In this document: piece by piece, positions 34,793 through 43,508 of the stretch
Numbering within the stretch: the first letter of the stretch is position 1
How the letters are laid out: each line of letters opens with the position of its first letter
Origin: Methanocellales archaeon
GTDB lineage: Archaea > Halobacteriota > UBA148
Direction: 5' to 3'
NCBI GenBank assembly: GCA_028715985.1
Contig: JAQUQR010000001.1
Span: forward strand, 189,927-253,926
DNA length: 64,000 nucleotides
The notes under the pieces: generated by a model
Databases searched by the model: none
What the model was told of the DNA's origin: nothing
What the model saw: only the letters and a program-made list of their open reading frames with translations
Translations under genes and position numbers: made by a program

Positions 34793-35296
34793 TCAATAAA
34801 CAGTAACGCTTTTAACCGAAGGTAATTTCATCATTGCATTTATAAGGTCGCCAGAAGCCTTTTCATTGGTTATGATCGTTAGTTTGGGATCTTCCGTGAA
34901 ATAGGGATCGTCTGTTACAGCCTGTCGAATGCTGATCCCCTGCTCTGCTATCAGAGATGCAACATCGCCAAGTATACCTGTTTGCTGGGCATCTTGCGGG
35001 ATTATGATCATGACACTAAGGCCAAGTAAGGGTGCAACTTCCTTCAGAAAAGTTATTGAATGGAGGTTCTGAAAGACCCTGCTGAGTTTGTCGTCCTCCA
35101 GGATGGCCCTAGTAGTTGCATTGATGACCCTTCGATCTACACCAATCTCCTTTGCTATTTGCGTATGAGGTATTTCTATGGTGCCGGAGACAACCTTCCC
35201 CTCTGAATTGATCTGGAAACCCCTCTCAAGAAGAAGACGAATTACTTTTTCCTGCGCCGGGAAATGGCTGAACTTTTTTATGATTTCCGTCCACAT
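34793..35296 (-). CDS. Regulator with N-terminal DNA-binding region and C-terminal ACT domain
   Basis: The ATG at 35296 (MWTEIIKKFS) follows a GGGG ribosome-like site and gives 167 residues. The first 80 residues include a helix-turn-helix-like stretch (HTQIAKEIGVDRRVINATTRAIL). The last 80 residues form an ACT domain (GILGDVASLIAEQGISIRQ) that normally binds amino acids. Similar proteins are widespread in euryarchaea and are thought to control amino acid genes. The longer frame from 35422 is unlikely to be coding at its start. Confidence 0.83.
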   Translation of the reverse strand: MWTEIIKKFSHFPAQEKVIRLLLERGFQINSEGKVVSGTIEIPHTQIAKEIGVDRRVINATTRAILEDDKLSRVFQNLHSITFLKEVAPLLGLSVMIIIPQDAQQTGILGDVASLIAEQGISIRQAVTDDPYFTEDPKLTIITNEKASGDLINAMMKLPSVKSVTVY

Positions 35297-35482
35297 GATA
35301 AAAACCCCAAGTTCTATAGACACTGTTAACTTATTGGGCATAAATAAACGTTTCAGTTGAAAACCGTAGTTCCGAGTTTCAATCTCTGGCGGACACGAAC
35401 GAGTTAAGATACAACCTAACAAGGAGAACCTTTAATCCTATCTATGCCTTTCGCAGATATTTGGATTTGCTGATTGAACGTT

Positions 35483-38218
35483 TTACGTAGATGTCTCTTC
35501 AACAACCGTAATCTCCTCATCCGTTAACCCATATAATTCATAAACCAATTTGTCAATCTCGGCGTCTGTTTTCCTTATCTCTTCTTCGATTTTGTATTTC
35601 TCATCCGTTCGTTTATCTTTGAGTTCATTGAGGCGTTTGTTGAGTGAGAGCATCTCATCAACGAGTTTAATGAATGACGATTTTTGAGATTCTGGAATTT
35701 GTTTGATTGGTAAACTCCTGATTTGTGGAGGGCCCACCCTCATGTAGCCCCCACTTAAAGATAATGATTTGAATAAATTTGCGTAAACAAAAGTCATCAA
35801 TTTGCTATTTAAAGTTGCTAAAATCAACTTGAGATCAATCTTATTTGATGTTACGATCGTAGTAGATTTCCCAGCCAGATAATTACCAAAGTCCAAAAAA
35901 CATTCTAATCTTTTAACCATACCGGCGATAATTATTTTACTTTGCAAAGCTTCTTCGTACCGCTTATTTGAGAATTTCTTTAAATTTTCCTTTAGAATAA
36001 TTGGTCTTTTATAAGAAGCTTTAATATATCCTGTTTTGCGGAAGTCCCATAAGGAAGAGTATCTATCAATAGTCCCAGTATTAATAAACTTGAAATATAT
36101 TTTTTGATTTGATAATTCTTCGATTAATTCTTTTAGTTCATACGCTTCTGACACCGTCGCAGCACCAGATACATCTGCCAATTCACTTAAAAATGATGAA
36201 TTGGATAAAATTTTGTCGATGATCTTCTCGCCAGATTCTTCAAAAATATATGCCCATGTATTTTGTGGTGTTTTCTTTAAATATTCTTGTTCTATTTTCT
36301 TGCTGAAAATTGTTTTTGTGCTATCGTTGTCAACCCCCATTAACTCAGCAGAAAATTTATTTTTCCTTGGAGTTTCTTTTTGTATTATAATGACTATTGG
36401 ATAAACACTCGCTTGAAAGACTGAAATTGTTGAGTAGTCTCTTATTGCTATAATTTTGTATTTTTGTAGAAGTTTTCTAATTTCTATTGCGTAATCGGCC
36501 GATAATAGTTTATTTGGAACAATCATTCCAAAGAAACCACCATTTTTTAATAACTTCAGCCCTTTTTCTATAAAGATGCAAAAGATGTCCCAATTTCCTT
36601 TAGAAGTGGAATAAATTTTACTATATGCTTCTCTTAGTTCTGGTTGGGTTCTTGTCATTTCTTCTGAATCAATATAAGGTGGATTCCCAATCACAACATC
36701 AAATCCACCCTCTTCCATTATTTCTGAAAATTCCTCTTCCCATTTGAAGGCTCTATCTCCTGCTACATCTGGGTCATCGATTAGGGAATTACCGCATTTG
36801 ATGCTTTCCTGTAATAAGGGCAATCTCTGTTTTTTCTCTGCAATCTTCAGCAAAAGATTTAGGCGCGCAATCTCCACAGCCTTTGGGTCTAAGTCAACGC
36901 CAAAAATGTTGTTTTTCAGAATTTTGACTTTTCTAGTGAATGGTGCACCTGTTTCGGTGTCCAGCTCCGTTTGATCATATTTATTTTTCTTTGACCAGTA
37001 TTCGTTTAAGACATCAAAGGATTTAATCAGAAAAGAGCCGCTACCACAAGCAGGATCGAGAATCTTGATGTTCTCGACATCCAGCTTTTTATCTTTTAAT
37101 AGCTCGCCTAGTGTGTTTCTAACGATGTAGTCAACGATGTAAGTAGGCGTATAATAAATGCCCTGCTCTTTTCTGTGCGCTTTTTTCGCCTCTAATTTTG
37201 CCCTCTTTGGGGTCTTCTTTAACAAGTGCCCCAAATATTGCTCGTAGATAGTACCCAGAACGTCAGCGTCAATTGCAGAAAAATCATAAGGAATGCCCAT
37301 ATCTTTGGTTTTGTGTAAGCCATAGATGATATCGCTTAAAACTTCGTCGTTTATCTCCAAATCATCGCATAAATGCTTTCTGAATAATTCGCTATCGTAT
37401 GTATCATTGAAATATACAAAACGCTCCCGAACTCTTTTGACTAATGCACCTTTCCCCTTGTCCGCCCATTCTCGCAAATCTGACATCAAGACCTTCGGTT
37501 CAAGTTCCCGATCTTCACAACTTCTGATGAATATCAACCTGTCCAGAATTCTTTGCACCGACTCGTCAAGGTCTTCTTCTGTAAGGTGTTTATCTGGATT
37601 CAGTTTTAAGATGTCTTTGGAAAGCAACTCTCTCCATCTGGTGAAGTCGTCCAAAAGCTGTTTGTCAACAGGGACTTTCCTCAGTTTTTTACCCCACTTT
37701 TCAGCCTCTTTGTCCAGCAGCCCCTGCTCTAAACTTTCTCTGGACAACAGCCATAACTGATCGAACCGCTCTAGATATTGCCGATAACTCAGCGAGAAAA
37801 GCATGCATTGTAATGGATACGTACTTTTAACCTCGGCGTTAAATACCTTAATCCCCTCAAAATCCGTGAGAACAGCCCAAAAGACGGTTTTATACCATGC
37901 GTAGTTAATTGCTTGATTTGCCCACTTTGGCAGGTCTAAATCGACCTTTAATGATTTGGCTTCCACGAATAACTTAGGCATTCCGTTGATTCTAAAAGCA
38001 TAATCAACCCGTCCCTTAGATGCCTTTTCTTCGGCAGTTACCTCATCGGCTTTTTTGTTGTAAACATCCCAACCTAATGCTTCAAAAAGAGGAAGAATGA
38101 AATCTTTTTTAGTCATCTCTTCGTTGTATTGCTTTATCTTTCCTTCTGCGTTAATCCTCTCGTATTTTTCAATTAACTTACTGATTTCTTTCTTTGATTG
38201 CTCTTTTGTGTAGGGCAT
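35483..38218 (-). CDS. Type IIG restriction-modification enzyme (nuclease, methyltransferase and target recognition in one chain)
   Basis: This 911-residue protein has an N-terminal PD-(D/E)XK nuclease region with D72 (GRVDYAF) and an ExK in FVEAKSL (about residues 83-89). A helical connector follows, then an N6-adenine methyltransferase domain with motif I DPACGSGSF near residue 388 and motif IV NPPY near 509. The C-terminal roughly 270 residues act as target recognition domain, resembling the TaqI-like specificity domain (IRSLPIKQIPESQK). All catalytic motifs look intact. No separate specificity or methylase gene is nearby, so it should cut and methylate on its own. It begins an accessory island. 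Confidence 0.88.
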   Translation of the reverse strand: MPYTKEQSKKEISKLIEKYERINAEGKIKQYNEEMTKKDFILPLFEALGWDVYNKKADEVTAEEKASKGRVDYAFRINGMPKLFVEAKSLKVDLDLPKWANQAINYAWYKTVFWAVLTDFEGIKVFNAEVKSTYPLQCMLFSLSYRQYLERFDQLWLLSRESLEQGLLDKEAEKWGKKLRKVPVDKQLLDDFTRWRELLSKDILKLNPDKHLTEEDLDESVQRILDRLIFIRSCEDRELEPKVLMSDLREWADKGKGALVKRVRERFVYFNDTYDSELFRKHLCDDLEINDEVLSDIIYGLHKTKDMGIPYDFSAIDADVLGTIYEQYLGHLLKKTPKRAKLEAKKAHRKEQGIYYTPTYIVDYIVRNTLGELLKDKKLDVENIKILDPACGSGSFLIKSFDVLNEYWSKKNKYDQTELDTETGAPFTRKVKILKNNIFGVDLDPKAVEIARLNLLLKIAEKKQRLPLLQESIKCGNSLIDDPDVAGDRAFKWEEEFSEIMEEGGFDVVIGNPPYIDSEEMTRTQPELREAYSKIYSTSKGNWDIFCIFIEKGLKLLKNGGFFGMIVPNKLLSADYAIEIRKLLQKYKIIAIRDYSTISVFQASVYPIVIIIQKETPRKNKFSAELMGVDNDSTKTIFSKKIEQEYLKKTPQNTWAYIFEESGEKIIDKILSNSSFLSELADVSGAATVSEAYELKELIEELSNQKIYFKFINTGTIDRYSSLWDFRKTGYIKASYKRPIILKENLKKFSNKRYEEALQSKIIIAGMVKRLECFLDFGNYLAGKSTTIVTSNKIDLKLILATLNSKLMTFVYANLFKSLSLSGGYMRVGPPQIRSLPIKQIPESQKSSFIKLVDEMLSLNKRLNELKDKRTDEKYKIEEEIRKTDAEIDKLVYELYGLTDEEITVVEETST

Positions 38219-38382
38219 TTATTTCTCTCTTTGAGATTTTATGTTTTTATCTACTATCTTCAACCCCTTAAATATACATTGCCAAAAATATCGCCCTAAT
38301 TCCCAAAAACAAATGATATAGGGGCAGGGAATCGTAGATAATAGAATAGATTAGACAATAGACCCCCAGATTTAAATAGAAA

Positions 38383-38427
38383 CAACCGAAGTTTTCTATC
38401 AGATTAAGACCCCGAAATCTTCGGTTG
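38383..38427. repeat. Inverted repeat with CAACCGAAG arms
   Basis: CAACCGAAG at 38383-38391 and its complement CTTCGGTTG at 38419-38427 are separated by 27 bases. The same core appears at 38961-38977 and 42262-42278. The structure could form a hairpin in RNA or be a mobile-element end. Confidence 0.5.
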
Positions 38428-38459
38428 ATAGGGCTAAAACCGTCCGAAATTCACCGCAT

Positions 38460-38897
38460 TTAGTTTTCTGGTTCTTCTTCCTCAGTTTCGTTTTCAGAAG
38501 GTTTCTCTGGGGTGACTTTTATTAACTCTTCAACTTCCTCCTCAAACTTTGAAGGTTGAATTTTGATGAGCCACCCACTATTTTCAGGGTCACTATTGAT
38601 TAATTGAGGCTTACTTTTTAGATCACGATTGAAATCAGTTATTGTTCCTGAGATAGGCATAAATAAACCACCTGCAAGAGTCCCCATATATCCGGCAAAA
38701 GAGGCCCCTTTGACAAGGTAAGTCCCTATGGGTTTAATTGTTATGGTTCTTATTCCATGAACTTCTGCACCCACGGGAGTAAAACCCATTCTCAGGTTTC
38801 CATCCTCCACTTTCAGCCAGTAATACTCATCACCAGAATAGTAAAGCTCTTCTGGGGCTTCACCTTCTTCTGGGATATCTTTTTTCTCTGCCTCCAT
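38460..38897 (-). CDS. Glycine cleavage H-protein-like protein without the lipoyl lysine
   Basis: The ATG at 38897 follows a strong GAGGTG ribosome site and gives 145 residues. The central 90 residues follow the H-protein fold: YYWLKVEDGNLRMGFTPVG, IKPIGTYLVKG, the hairpin AGYMGTLAGGLFMPISG (69-84), and INSDPENSGWLIKI. In true H-proteins the lipoylated lysine lies 11 residues before the final G of PVSG; here that position is T73. It therefore cannot be lipoylated in the normal way. The acidic tail (EEEEPEN) is also unusual. No glycine cleavage genes are nearby. Its role is unknown, perhaps a scaffold for other lipoyl proteins. Confidence 0.75.
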   Translation of the reverse strand: MEAEKKDIPEEGEAPEELYYSGDEYYWLKVEDGNLRMGFTPVGAEVHGIRTITIKPIGTYLVKGASFAGYMGTLAGGLFMPISGTITDFNRDLKSKPQLINSDPENSGWLIKIQPSKFEEEVEELIKVTPEKPSENETEEEEPEN

Positions 38898-38960
38898 TGT
38901 CAAACACCTCATTTTTGTATGGAGATTGATGTATTTAAAATTTTTCAATTTCGGTACTGG

Positions 38961-38977
38961 TGAATCCTTCGGTTGGT
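38961..38977 (+). repeat. 17-base repeat, inverted copy at 42262-42278
   Basis: TGAATCCTTCGGTTGGT here occurs exactly, in opposite orientation, at 42262-42278. Degenerate relatives follow directly (CGGTTGGTGAAAATTG and GCGGTTGATGAA at 39002-39029). The pair brackets a 3.3 kb stretch that includes the HicA-like gene, the unknown gene, the zinc ribbon and the broken insertion sequence. Confidence 0.55.
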
Positions 38978-39067
38978 TTCAATTTTTCACCGTTGAAATT
39001 ACGGTTGGTGAAAATTGCGGTTGATGAAGAATAGTAATTTTCTTGATAAAAAATTTCTTATAAAAAA

Positions 39068-39349
39068 TTATATTCTGCCTTTTTCAGCTAAAAGTTTTGT
39101 ATATCCATCTTTGTCTAAAGGGCAATCAATAAGTAGCTCTAATTCTTGTTTTGATAGGCATAAATGGTTTTTCATTTTACTTAAAAGACTGTCATTGTAC
39201 TCTGTTTTGGACCCATGTGAAATAAATGTGTATATCGATGTTCTCTTTCTACCTACATATAAAGTATATTTTTTATGATGTGACCCGTTCTCCTTAAATC
39301 CCTTTTTATTTAATGCTTTTTCAATCTCATGTGGTTTGTAAGATGTCAA
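39068..39349 (-). CDS. HicA-like toxin candidate
   Basis: The 93-residue protein resembles the small double-stranded-RNA-binding fold of HicA. It begins EIEKALNKKGFKENGSHHKKYTLY and has a His (H24 or H25) in the usual place of the catalytic histidine, followed by SIYTFISHG and LSKMKNHLCLSKQEL. HicA cleaves mRNA. No HicB antitoxin is directly beside it; the unknown gene upstream (39444-40394) is larger than HicB and dissimilar. It could be a stand-alone or degenerate toxin. The annotation rests on short motifs. Confidence 0.55.
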   Translation of the reverse strand: MTSYKPHEIEKALNKKGFKENGSHHKKYTLYVGRKRTSIYTFISHGSKTEYNDSLLSKMKNHLCLSKQELELLIDCPLDKDGYTKLLAEKGRI

Positions 39350-39443
39350 TTAATCCCCCCTACTTAATTAAAGATAATAGATATTTTCCAAAGTTTATAG
39401 CGTCATCACTTAATTCTTCTTCTCTAGCAAAAACATAGTCGTT

Positions 39444-40394
39444 CTATATATCTTTCAGTTCTTCCTTAATCTCGTTTAGACCATCTTTAATGTTCTTAGC
39501 AATAACTAAAAGTTTTAATTCATCGTTTGATAGGATATATTGCTCACTCTCAAATTCAATTTTAATAGATAGTGGTTGTTTGAACTCTACTAATTTATTA
39601 TCCAATAAAAAATTCGGAATTGGAATTGCGTTTATTTCTTCAATTGCGTTTTCATCTTTAATTTCAAAAATATGTTGTTTATTTACAACCGACATTAAAC
39701 CTCTCACTTGAACTAAACCCCCAATATGCTGGATTACATAATCTTCAATCTCTGGTGAGTATTTTCCTTTAATTATATCTTCTGGTGTATCTATCTCAAA
39801 TTGACGTTTGTGATCAACTCTAAACTCAATTATTCGTCCTTGCATTTCTTTTTCATATTCTTCTATCGGATGAGATAATAAGAATTTAATTATTGGTTTT
39901 CTGTTTGGATGAAAGTCACGTTTTCTTTGTTTATATGCAAATGAGATGTTATATTTTGCAGTCTCTTCAGGCCAAATTTGATCCAATTCTCTAACTATTC
40001 TATTCAATCTTTTAGGACTGTCAATGATTTTTAATAAGTCCTCCTCAGGTTCATCTTCAATAGATATTGTTTCTATTATTTCATTTGTTTTTTCGAGTGC
40101 TTTTTCGCCACAAGTATCCAAGCCTAATAAACCCATTTGGGATTTAGATAATTGCAATTCTGCAGACATACTTCCCAATGCTATATTTGAAAATACTAAA
40201 CTACATTCCTCTTTTACATCGGACGGAAAATCTCCTTTAGGTCTGAATGGATTACCCTTTAGATGATCGCTGACACTATAGAGGATATTTTGAATTCTTT
40301 GAAAAACATCTACTGCCAAAGTCACAGGGACTTTCTTATCATCTTTTGTTTTTATTTCAATTTTTATTGTTTTCTTTTGAGTTGGCATATTCAC
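39444..40394 (-). CDS. Hypothetical protein (316 residues)
   Basis: No known family is recognised. The protein begins with a beta-rich basic segment (KKTIKIEIKTKDDKKVPVT). It continues with mixed helical sections, and has a late beta-rich half (YVIQHIGGLVQVRGLMSVV, LSIKIEFESEQYILS). It has no membrane segment or signal peptide. It is in the same direction as the HicA-like gene, 94 bases upstream, within an accessory island. A defence or mobile-element role is possible but not shown. Confidence 0.6.
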   Translation of the reverse strand: MNMPTQKKTIKIEIKTKDDKKVPVTLAVDVFQRIQNILYSVSDHLKGNPFRPKGDFPSDVKEECSLVFSNIALGSMSAELQLSKSQMGLLGLDTCGEKALEKTNEIIETISIEDEPEEDLLKIIDSPKRLNRIVRELDQIWPEETAKYNISFAYKQRKRDFHPNRKPIIKFLLSHPIEEYEKEMQGRIIEFRVDHKRQFEIDTPEDIIKGKYSPEIEDYVIQHIGGLVQVRGLMSVVNKQHIFEIKDENAIEEINAIPIPNFLLDNKLVEFKQPLSIKIEFESEQYILSNDELKLLVIAKNIKDGLNEIKEELKDI

Positions 40395-40442
40395 TTATCC
40401 TTATTATACCACTATAGTCTAGTGTATATTATATCTTTTTCT

Positions 40443-40601
40443 TCAAGATTTGGAGTTAATAAAAATTATTTCTCTCTTTGGCACATCCCAATAGGCTGAT
40501 TTACACTTAGGGCATTGCCTTGGTTTCTTACGAGGTATCCACTCATGCCCACAACGCTCACATCTATAACCCTTTACTGTAATCTCTATTTCTGCCACCA
40601 T
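40443..40601 (-). CDS. 52-residue zinc-ribbon protein
   Basis: An ATG at 40601 opens a 52-codon frame: MVAEIEITVKGYRCERCGHEW, then CPKCKS, ending IIFINSKS. The two CxxC pairs (C14/C17 and C30/C33) form a classical zinc ribbon. The residues RGxxW and YWDVP around the ribbon match small archaeal zinc-ribbon proteins of unknown role. The gene is divergent from the transposase and shares a palindrome-rich control region with it. It is too short to be picked up by length-filtered gene callers. Confidence 0.75.
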   Translation of the reverse strand: MVAEIEITVKGYRCERCGHEWIPRKKPRQCPKCKSAYWDVPKREIIFINSKS

Positions 40602-40708
40602 TACTTATGTAAGTAAACTTATATGATATAAGGTTTTCTAAGAAAGGTTTATATACCATTACTTATCTAAGTATACTTAGCAAAGTAAGTAATAAGAGGT
40701 GAATAAAA
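40602..40708. promoter_or_regulatory. Divergent control region with a 14-base palindrome
   Basis: The perfect palindrome CTAAGTATACTTAG lies at 40667-40680. Copies of TTACTTA and AAGTAA flank it (for example ATTACTTATGTAAGTAAAC near 40600 and AAGTAAGTAAT near 40685). A TATA element (TTTATATACC, about 40649-40658) and a GAGGTGA ribosome site at 40697-40703 serve the transposase. It may be an operator or the terminal repeat region of the insertion sequence. Confidence 0.5.
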
Positions 40709-41933
40709 ATGGATACAAAAACGATGGATACACAAATCCAAGACCACCGACTGCTAAGGGGTCAAAACATGGTAGAAAATGGCTTTGAGCCAACGGTATT
40801 GAGTGAAGGCGTTTTTAACGTGCCCTCTCGCACCAATGAGGAGATTTACACTGTCATGAATTCGATTGATGGTTGGACATGCTCATGTCCAGACCACTTC
40901 TATCGAAGGGTCACATGTAAACACATATATGCAATTCAATTCTGGCTAGAATTAAGAGAAACGATGTATCACCCAGACAGCGAGATGATGAAGAGCCTAG
41001 AGATTCCAGAAGTCCTTGAGATGCCTAACACCTGTGTATATTGCCATTCAGCTAATTTGATTAAGTATGGCACACGCAAAACCAAGATGGGACATAAAAC
41101 TCGCTACCTGTGCCATGTTTGCGGTAGGACTTTCAGCTTTGAGGATGGATACACAGGCTTCAATAACATGAAGTTCAGCCCTGAGATAATCACCTTATCT
41201 TTGGACTTATTTTTTAAGGGGACTTCGACCCGTAAGATAGCAGATCATCTTAAGCAGTTCAAAGGGATAGATACTGACCACAGCACTATAAGCAAATGGC
41301 TGAAGAAATACACGGACATCATTGAGGACTACGTTTCAACCCTCAAGCCAGAGGTATCAAATGTCTGGCATACGGATGAAATGCAAATCAAAGTCAAAGA
41401 CGGTGTGCGAAAACAAGACGGTTATAAGTGGAATTGGCTCTGGAATGTCATGGATTCTGAAACACGGTTTTTGCTTACTAACTTAATCACTAAGAAGCGG
41501 AATATCAAAGAGGCTAGTAAGCTTTTTCAAAGGAGCTAAAAGATAAGCCAATAAAAAGCCTGAATTCGTTGTAACCGATGGGTTTCAAGCATATCAAAGA
41601 GCGTTTAAAAAAGAATTCTATACTCGCAAAAGAGAGACTAAACATGTCCGTTGTGCCAGTCTGAGAGATAAAAGGATAAACAACAAGGTCGAAAGATTTC
41701 ACTCTACGGTAAGGGAAAGGGAAAGGATAATGAGGGGACTGGAAAACGCTGAATCCGCACAGGTTTTGATGAACGGTTTCAAGCACTACTACAACTTCAT
41801 CAGACCCCATGAAGCACTAGACGGAGATACACCAGCATTGAGAGCTGGGATTGACTTGGATTTAGGACAGAATAAGTGGAAAGGATTGATAGAGATGGCG
41901 GTTGAGCACCGTGTTAGAAACGGTGCTCAGTAA
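40709..41933 (+). pseudogene. SWIM zinc-finger/DDE transposase, broken by frameshifts
   Basis: The 5' part (to 41539) has a SWIM zinc finger (CSCPDHFYRRVTCKH, about residues 54-68), a second zinc ribbon (CVYCHSAN, CHVCGRTF), a helix-turn-helix, and the first acidic catalytic residue (WHTDEMQIKV). The 3' part carries VTDGFQAYQRAF with the second Asp, ERFHSTVRERE with the catalytic Glu, and NFIRPHEALDGDT. Between them the reading frame changes twice within an A-rich stretch at 41539-41565. The element is IS240/IS6-like in its DDE domain. It cannot make an intact enzyme unless the shifts are sequence errors or programmed. Confidence 0.85.
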
Positions 41934-41941
41934 TATTATTA

Positions 41942-42195
41942 ATGGATAAAAACCAACCCTTTTTGATAGGGGGATACGATATAAAGTTGAAGATAACCCG
42001 AGGGATGAATTTTTTGGTCGTTGTAGTAAGTGTAATAGATTAGCCTTCTTAGCAAAAGTGATTGATGTGAAAACAGGTGAAACTCTGTGGCGATGTAGTA
42101 GGCATATAGAATATTTACATGACCCCGACTCTAGAAAAGTTGCCAGTAGATTAGTGTATAAAAATACTCAGAAGATGAAGGAAGAACTTCGTTAA
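41942..42195 (+). pseudogene. Broken gene for a small Cys-containing protein behind the insertion sequence
   Basis: The frame ending at 42195 reads PRDEFFGRCSKCNRLAF, then ETLWRCSRHIEYLHD, then MKEELR. This looks like a real zinc-binding protein: CSKC followed by CSRH would form a CxxC...CxxH finger. No start codon exists in that frame upstream. An ATG at 41942 (MDKNQPFLIGG) is one frame away, with short A, T and G runs between. Either the 5' end was removed when the insertion sequence landed, or there is a frameshift. Confidence 0.5.
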
Positions 42196-42240
42196 TTTTT
42201 ACTTTTTGTTTTACCAACCGACAGATTCACCAATCGACAG

Positions 42241-42825
42241 TCAACACTGAGATTTTTGAACACCAACCGAAGGATTCAACGGTACCCTATTTTGATTTAA
42301 ATAAATAATCAAATCTTTCAATTGCTGATGTAGTTTATCCATTAGAACAACAAACTTAAAATTTCCTTTTTTTAAATTTAGAGAGATACCTTCTATTATA
42401 CCATTTACCTCTTCTTCATCTAAACCGAAGAATTCTTCTATTCTTCGATTTAAATTGATATTAAGTTTTTTATTAAGAAAAGAATTAATCTGACTAATAA
42501 AATCTTCAAAGTTGTAATTTTTCCATAATGAAGCTCCGTAATCCAAAACTTGTGCAACCACTAATCGCTTATCTGGATTTTTATATAATTTTATTTCAAC
42601 TAAATAAATGTTCCCTTCACTATCAATACCTAATGCGTCTACAGGACCACTATTTGTTGAAAACTCTCTGCATAAAACTAAAAGTTGAATATTTTCTTTA
42701 ATGTCGTATAACGGTATGCTTTCAGGATTTTCGTAAATAAACTTTTGTAAATAATCTTCTTTTTCAAAGTCAGATTTCTCTATCTTTTTTGCTTCTTTTC
42801 CATTTTTTGTGATTATGATTGCCAT
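42241..42825 (-). CDS. PD-(D/E)XK nuclease-like protein (NucS/DUF91-type), C-terminally truncated
   Basis: The 194-residue protein holds a nuclease core with D64 (GPVDALGID) and the ExK motif in YLVEIKLYK, followed by QVLDYGASLWKN, as in the DUF91/NucS-related family. The first 180 residues look normal. The last 15 residues after IIYLNQN (from 42288 on) are encoded by the dispersed CAACCGAAG repeat, and family members I know continue with a further domain. The protein is therefore cut short by a repeat insertion. It may retain DNA binding. Neighbours are the broken insertion sequence and a toxin-antitoxin pair. Confidence 0.75.
   Translation of the reverse strand: MAIIITKNGKEAKKIEKSDFEKEDYLQKFIYENPESIPLYDIKENIQLLVLCREFSTNSGPVDALGIDSEGNIYLVEIKLYKNPDKRLVVAQVLDYGASLWKNYNFEDFISQINSFLNKKLNINLNRRIEEFFGLDEEEVNGIIEGISLNLKKGNFKFVVLMDKLHQQLKDLIIYLNQNRVPLNPSVGVQKSQC
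42262..42278 (-). repeat. Inverted copy of the 17-base repeat at 38961-38977
   Basis: ACCAACCGAAGGATTCA here is the exact complement of 38961-38977. It encodes part of the foreign tail of the nuclease-like protein. Related short motifs (ACCAACCGACAGATTCACC) lie at 42212-42230. Confidence 0.55.
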
Positions 42826-43289
42826 AATAATTTGCCATAATAACTATTAGTTACTTTCTGTTATTTAAAAAGACTACGTTTTAAACAACCACAACTTTTC
42901 GTCTTGGAAAAAATTTGGATAAACTAAAGCGTAATCGTTTATCCTATGTTAGACAGAACTTTCAGTAGAAAATTTGGTTTTCTTTTTTGTGGTTGGATAT
43001 ACGAAGTTTTTCCTTTTTATTTAGGCGACAATCTGCTATTTAGGGGGTGGTTAAGGGTATCAAAGTCCGCTTTAACTTTACATTTTTTGCCTTTAGCATC
43101 GTTGCACTAAAATTTCGTCTTCCCTTCGGTCAGAGAGCATAACAGCGATTTAACGGTTCTACTCGGTTGTACATCGCTCCACTCAAATCGGCTTCATCGA
43201 CTTCGTTAAATCGCATACGTTGATTTGGGCGTGAACTGAAGAAAATTATTTATACTATAGTGAACTATTATGCGCTATGGTGTTGTGTC
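42826..43289. other. Gene-free region with two long inverted repeats
   Basis: No gene is supported here. GGATAAAC (42917-42924) pairs with GTTTATCC (42937-42944). GCGATTTAACG (43145-43155) pairs with CGTTAAATCGC (43204-43214) over a 48-base spacer. The latter could close a structured RNA that contains a small CTCGG-rich section. A TATA-like TTTATACT at 43249-43256 serves the antitoxin gene. Confidence 0.4.
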
Positions 43290-43508
43290 ATGACAACTTC
43301 CATTCAAATAAGTGAAGACCTGCAAAAAGAACTTATTAAAATGAAATTTTTTGACAAAGAAACCTATGAGGAAGTAATCTGGGGTCTGCTGGAAGATTCT
43401 CAAGAGCTAAGCGAACAGACAAAAATGGAGATAGAACAGGCTAGGGCTGAGATCAAGGCAGGCAAGTCCTGTACATTGAGGGAAGTCAAGAAAGAGCTGG
43501 GATTATGA
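43290..43508 (+). CDS. RelB-like antitoxin
   Basis: The start at ATG 43290 (MTTSIQISEDLQKELI) has a GGTG ribosome site seven bases upstream. The alternative frame start at 43260 adds ten unlikely residues. The N-terminus is a short ribbon-helix-helix-like DNA-binding segment, and the C-terminus is helical and acidic (SEQTKMEIEQARAEIKAG). It overlaps the downstream toxin by four bases, the usual toxin-antitoxin layout. It should bind the toxin and repress the pair. Confidence 0.8.
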   Translation: MTTSIQISEDLQKELIKMKFFDKETYEEVIWGLLEDSQELSEQTKMEIEQARAEIKAGKSCTLREVKKELGL

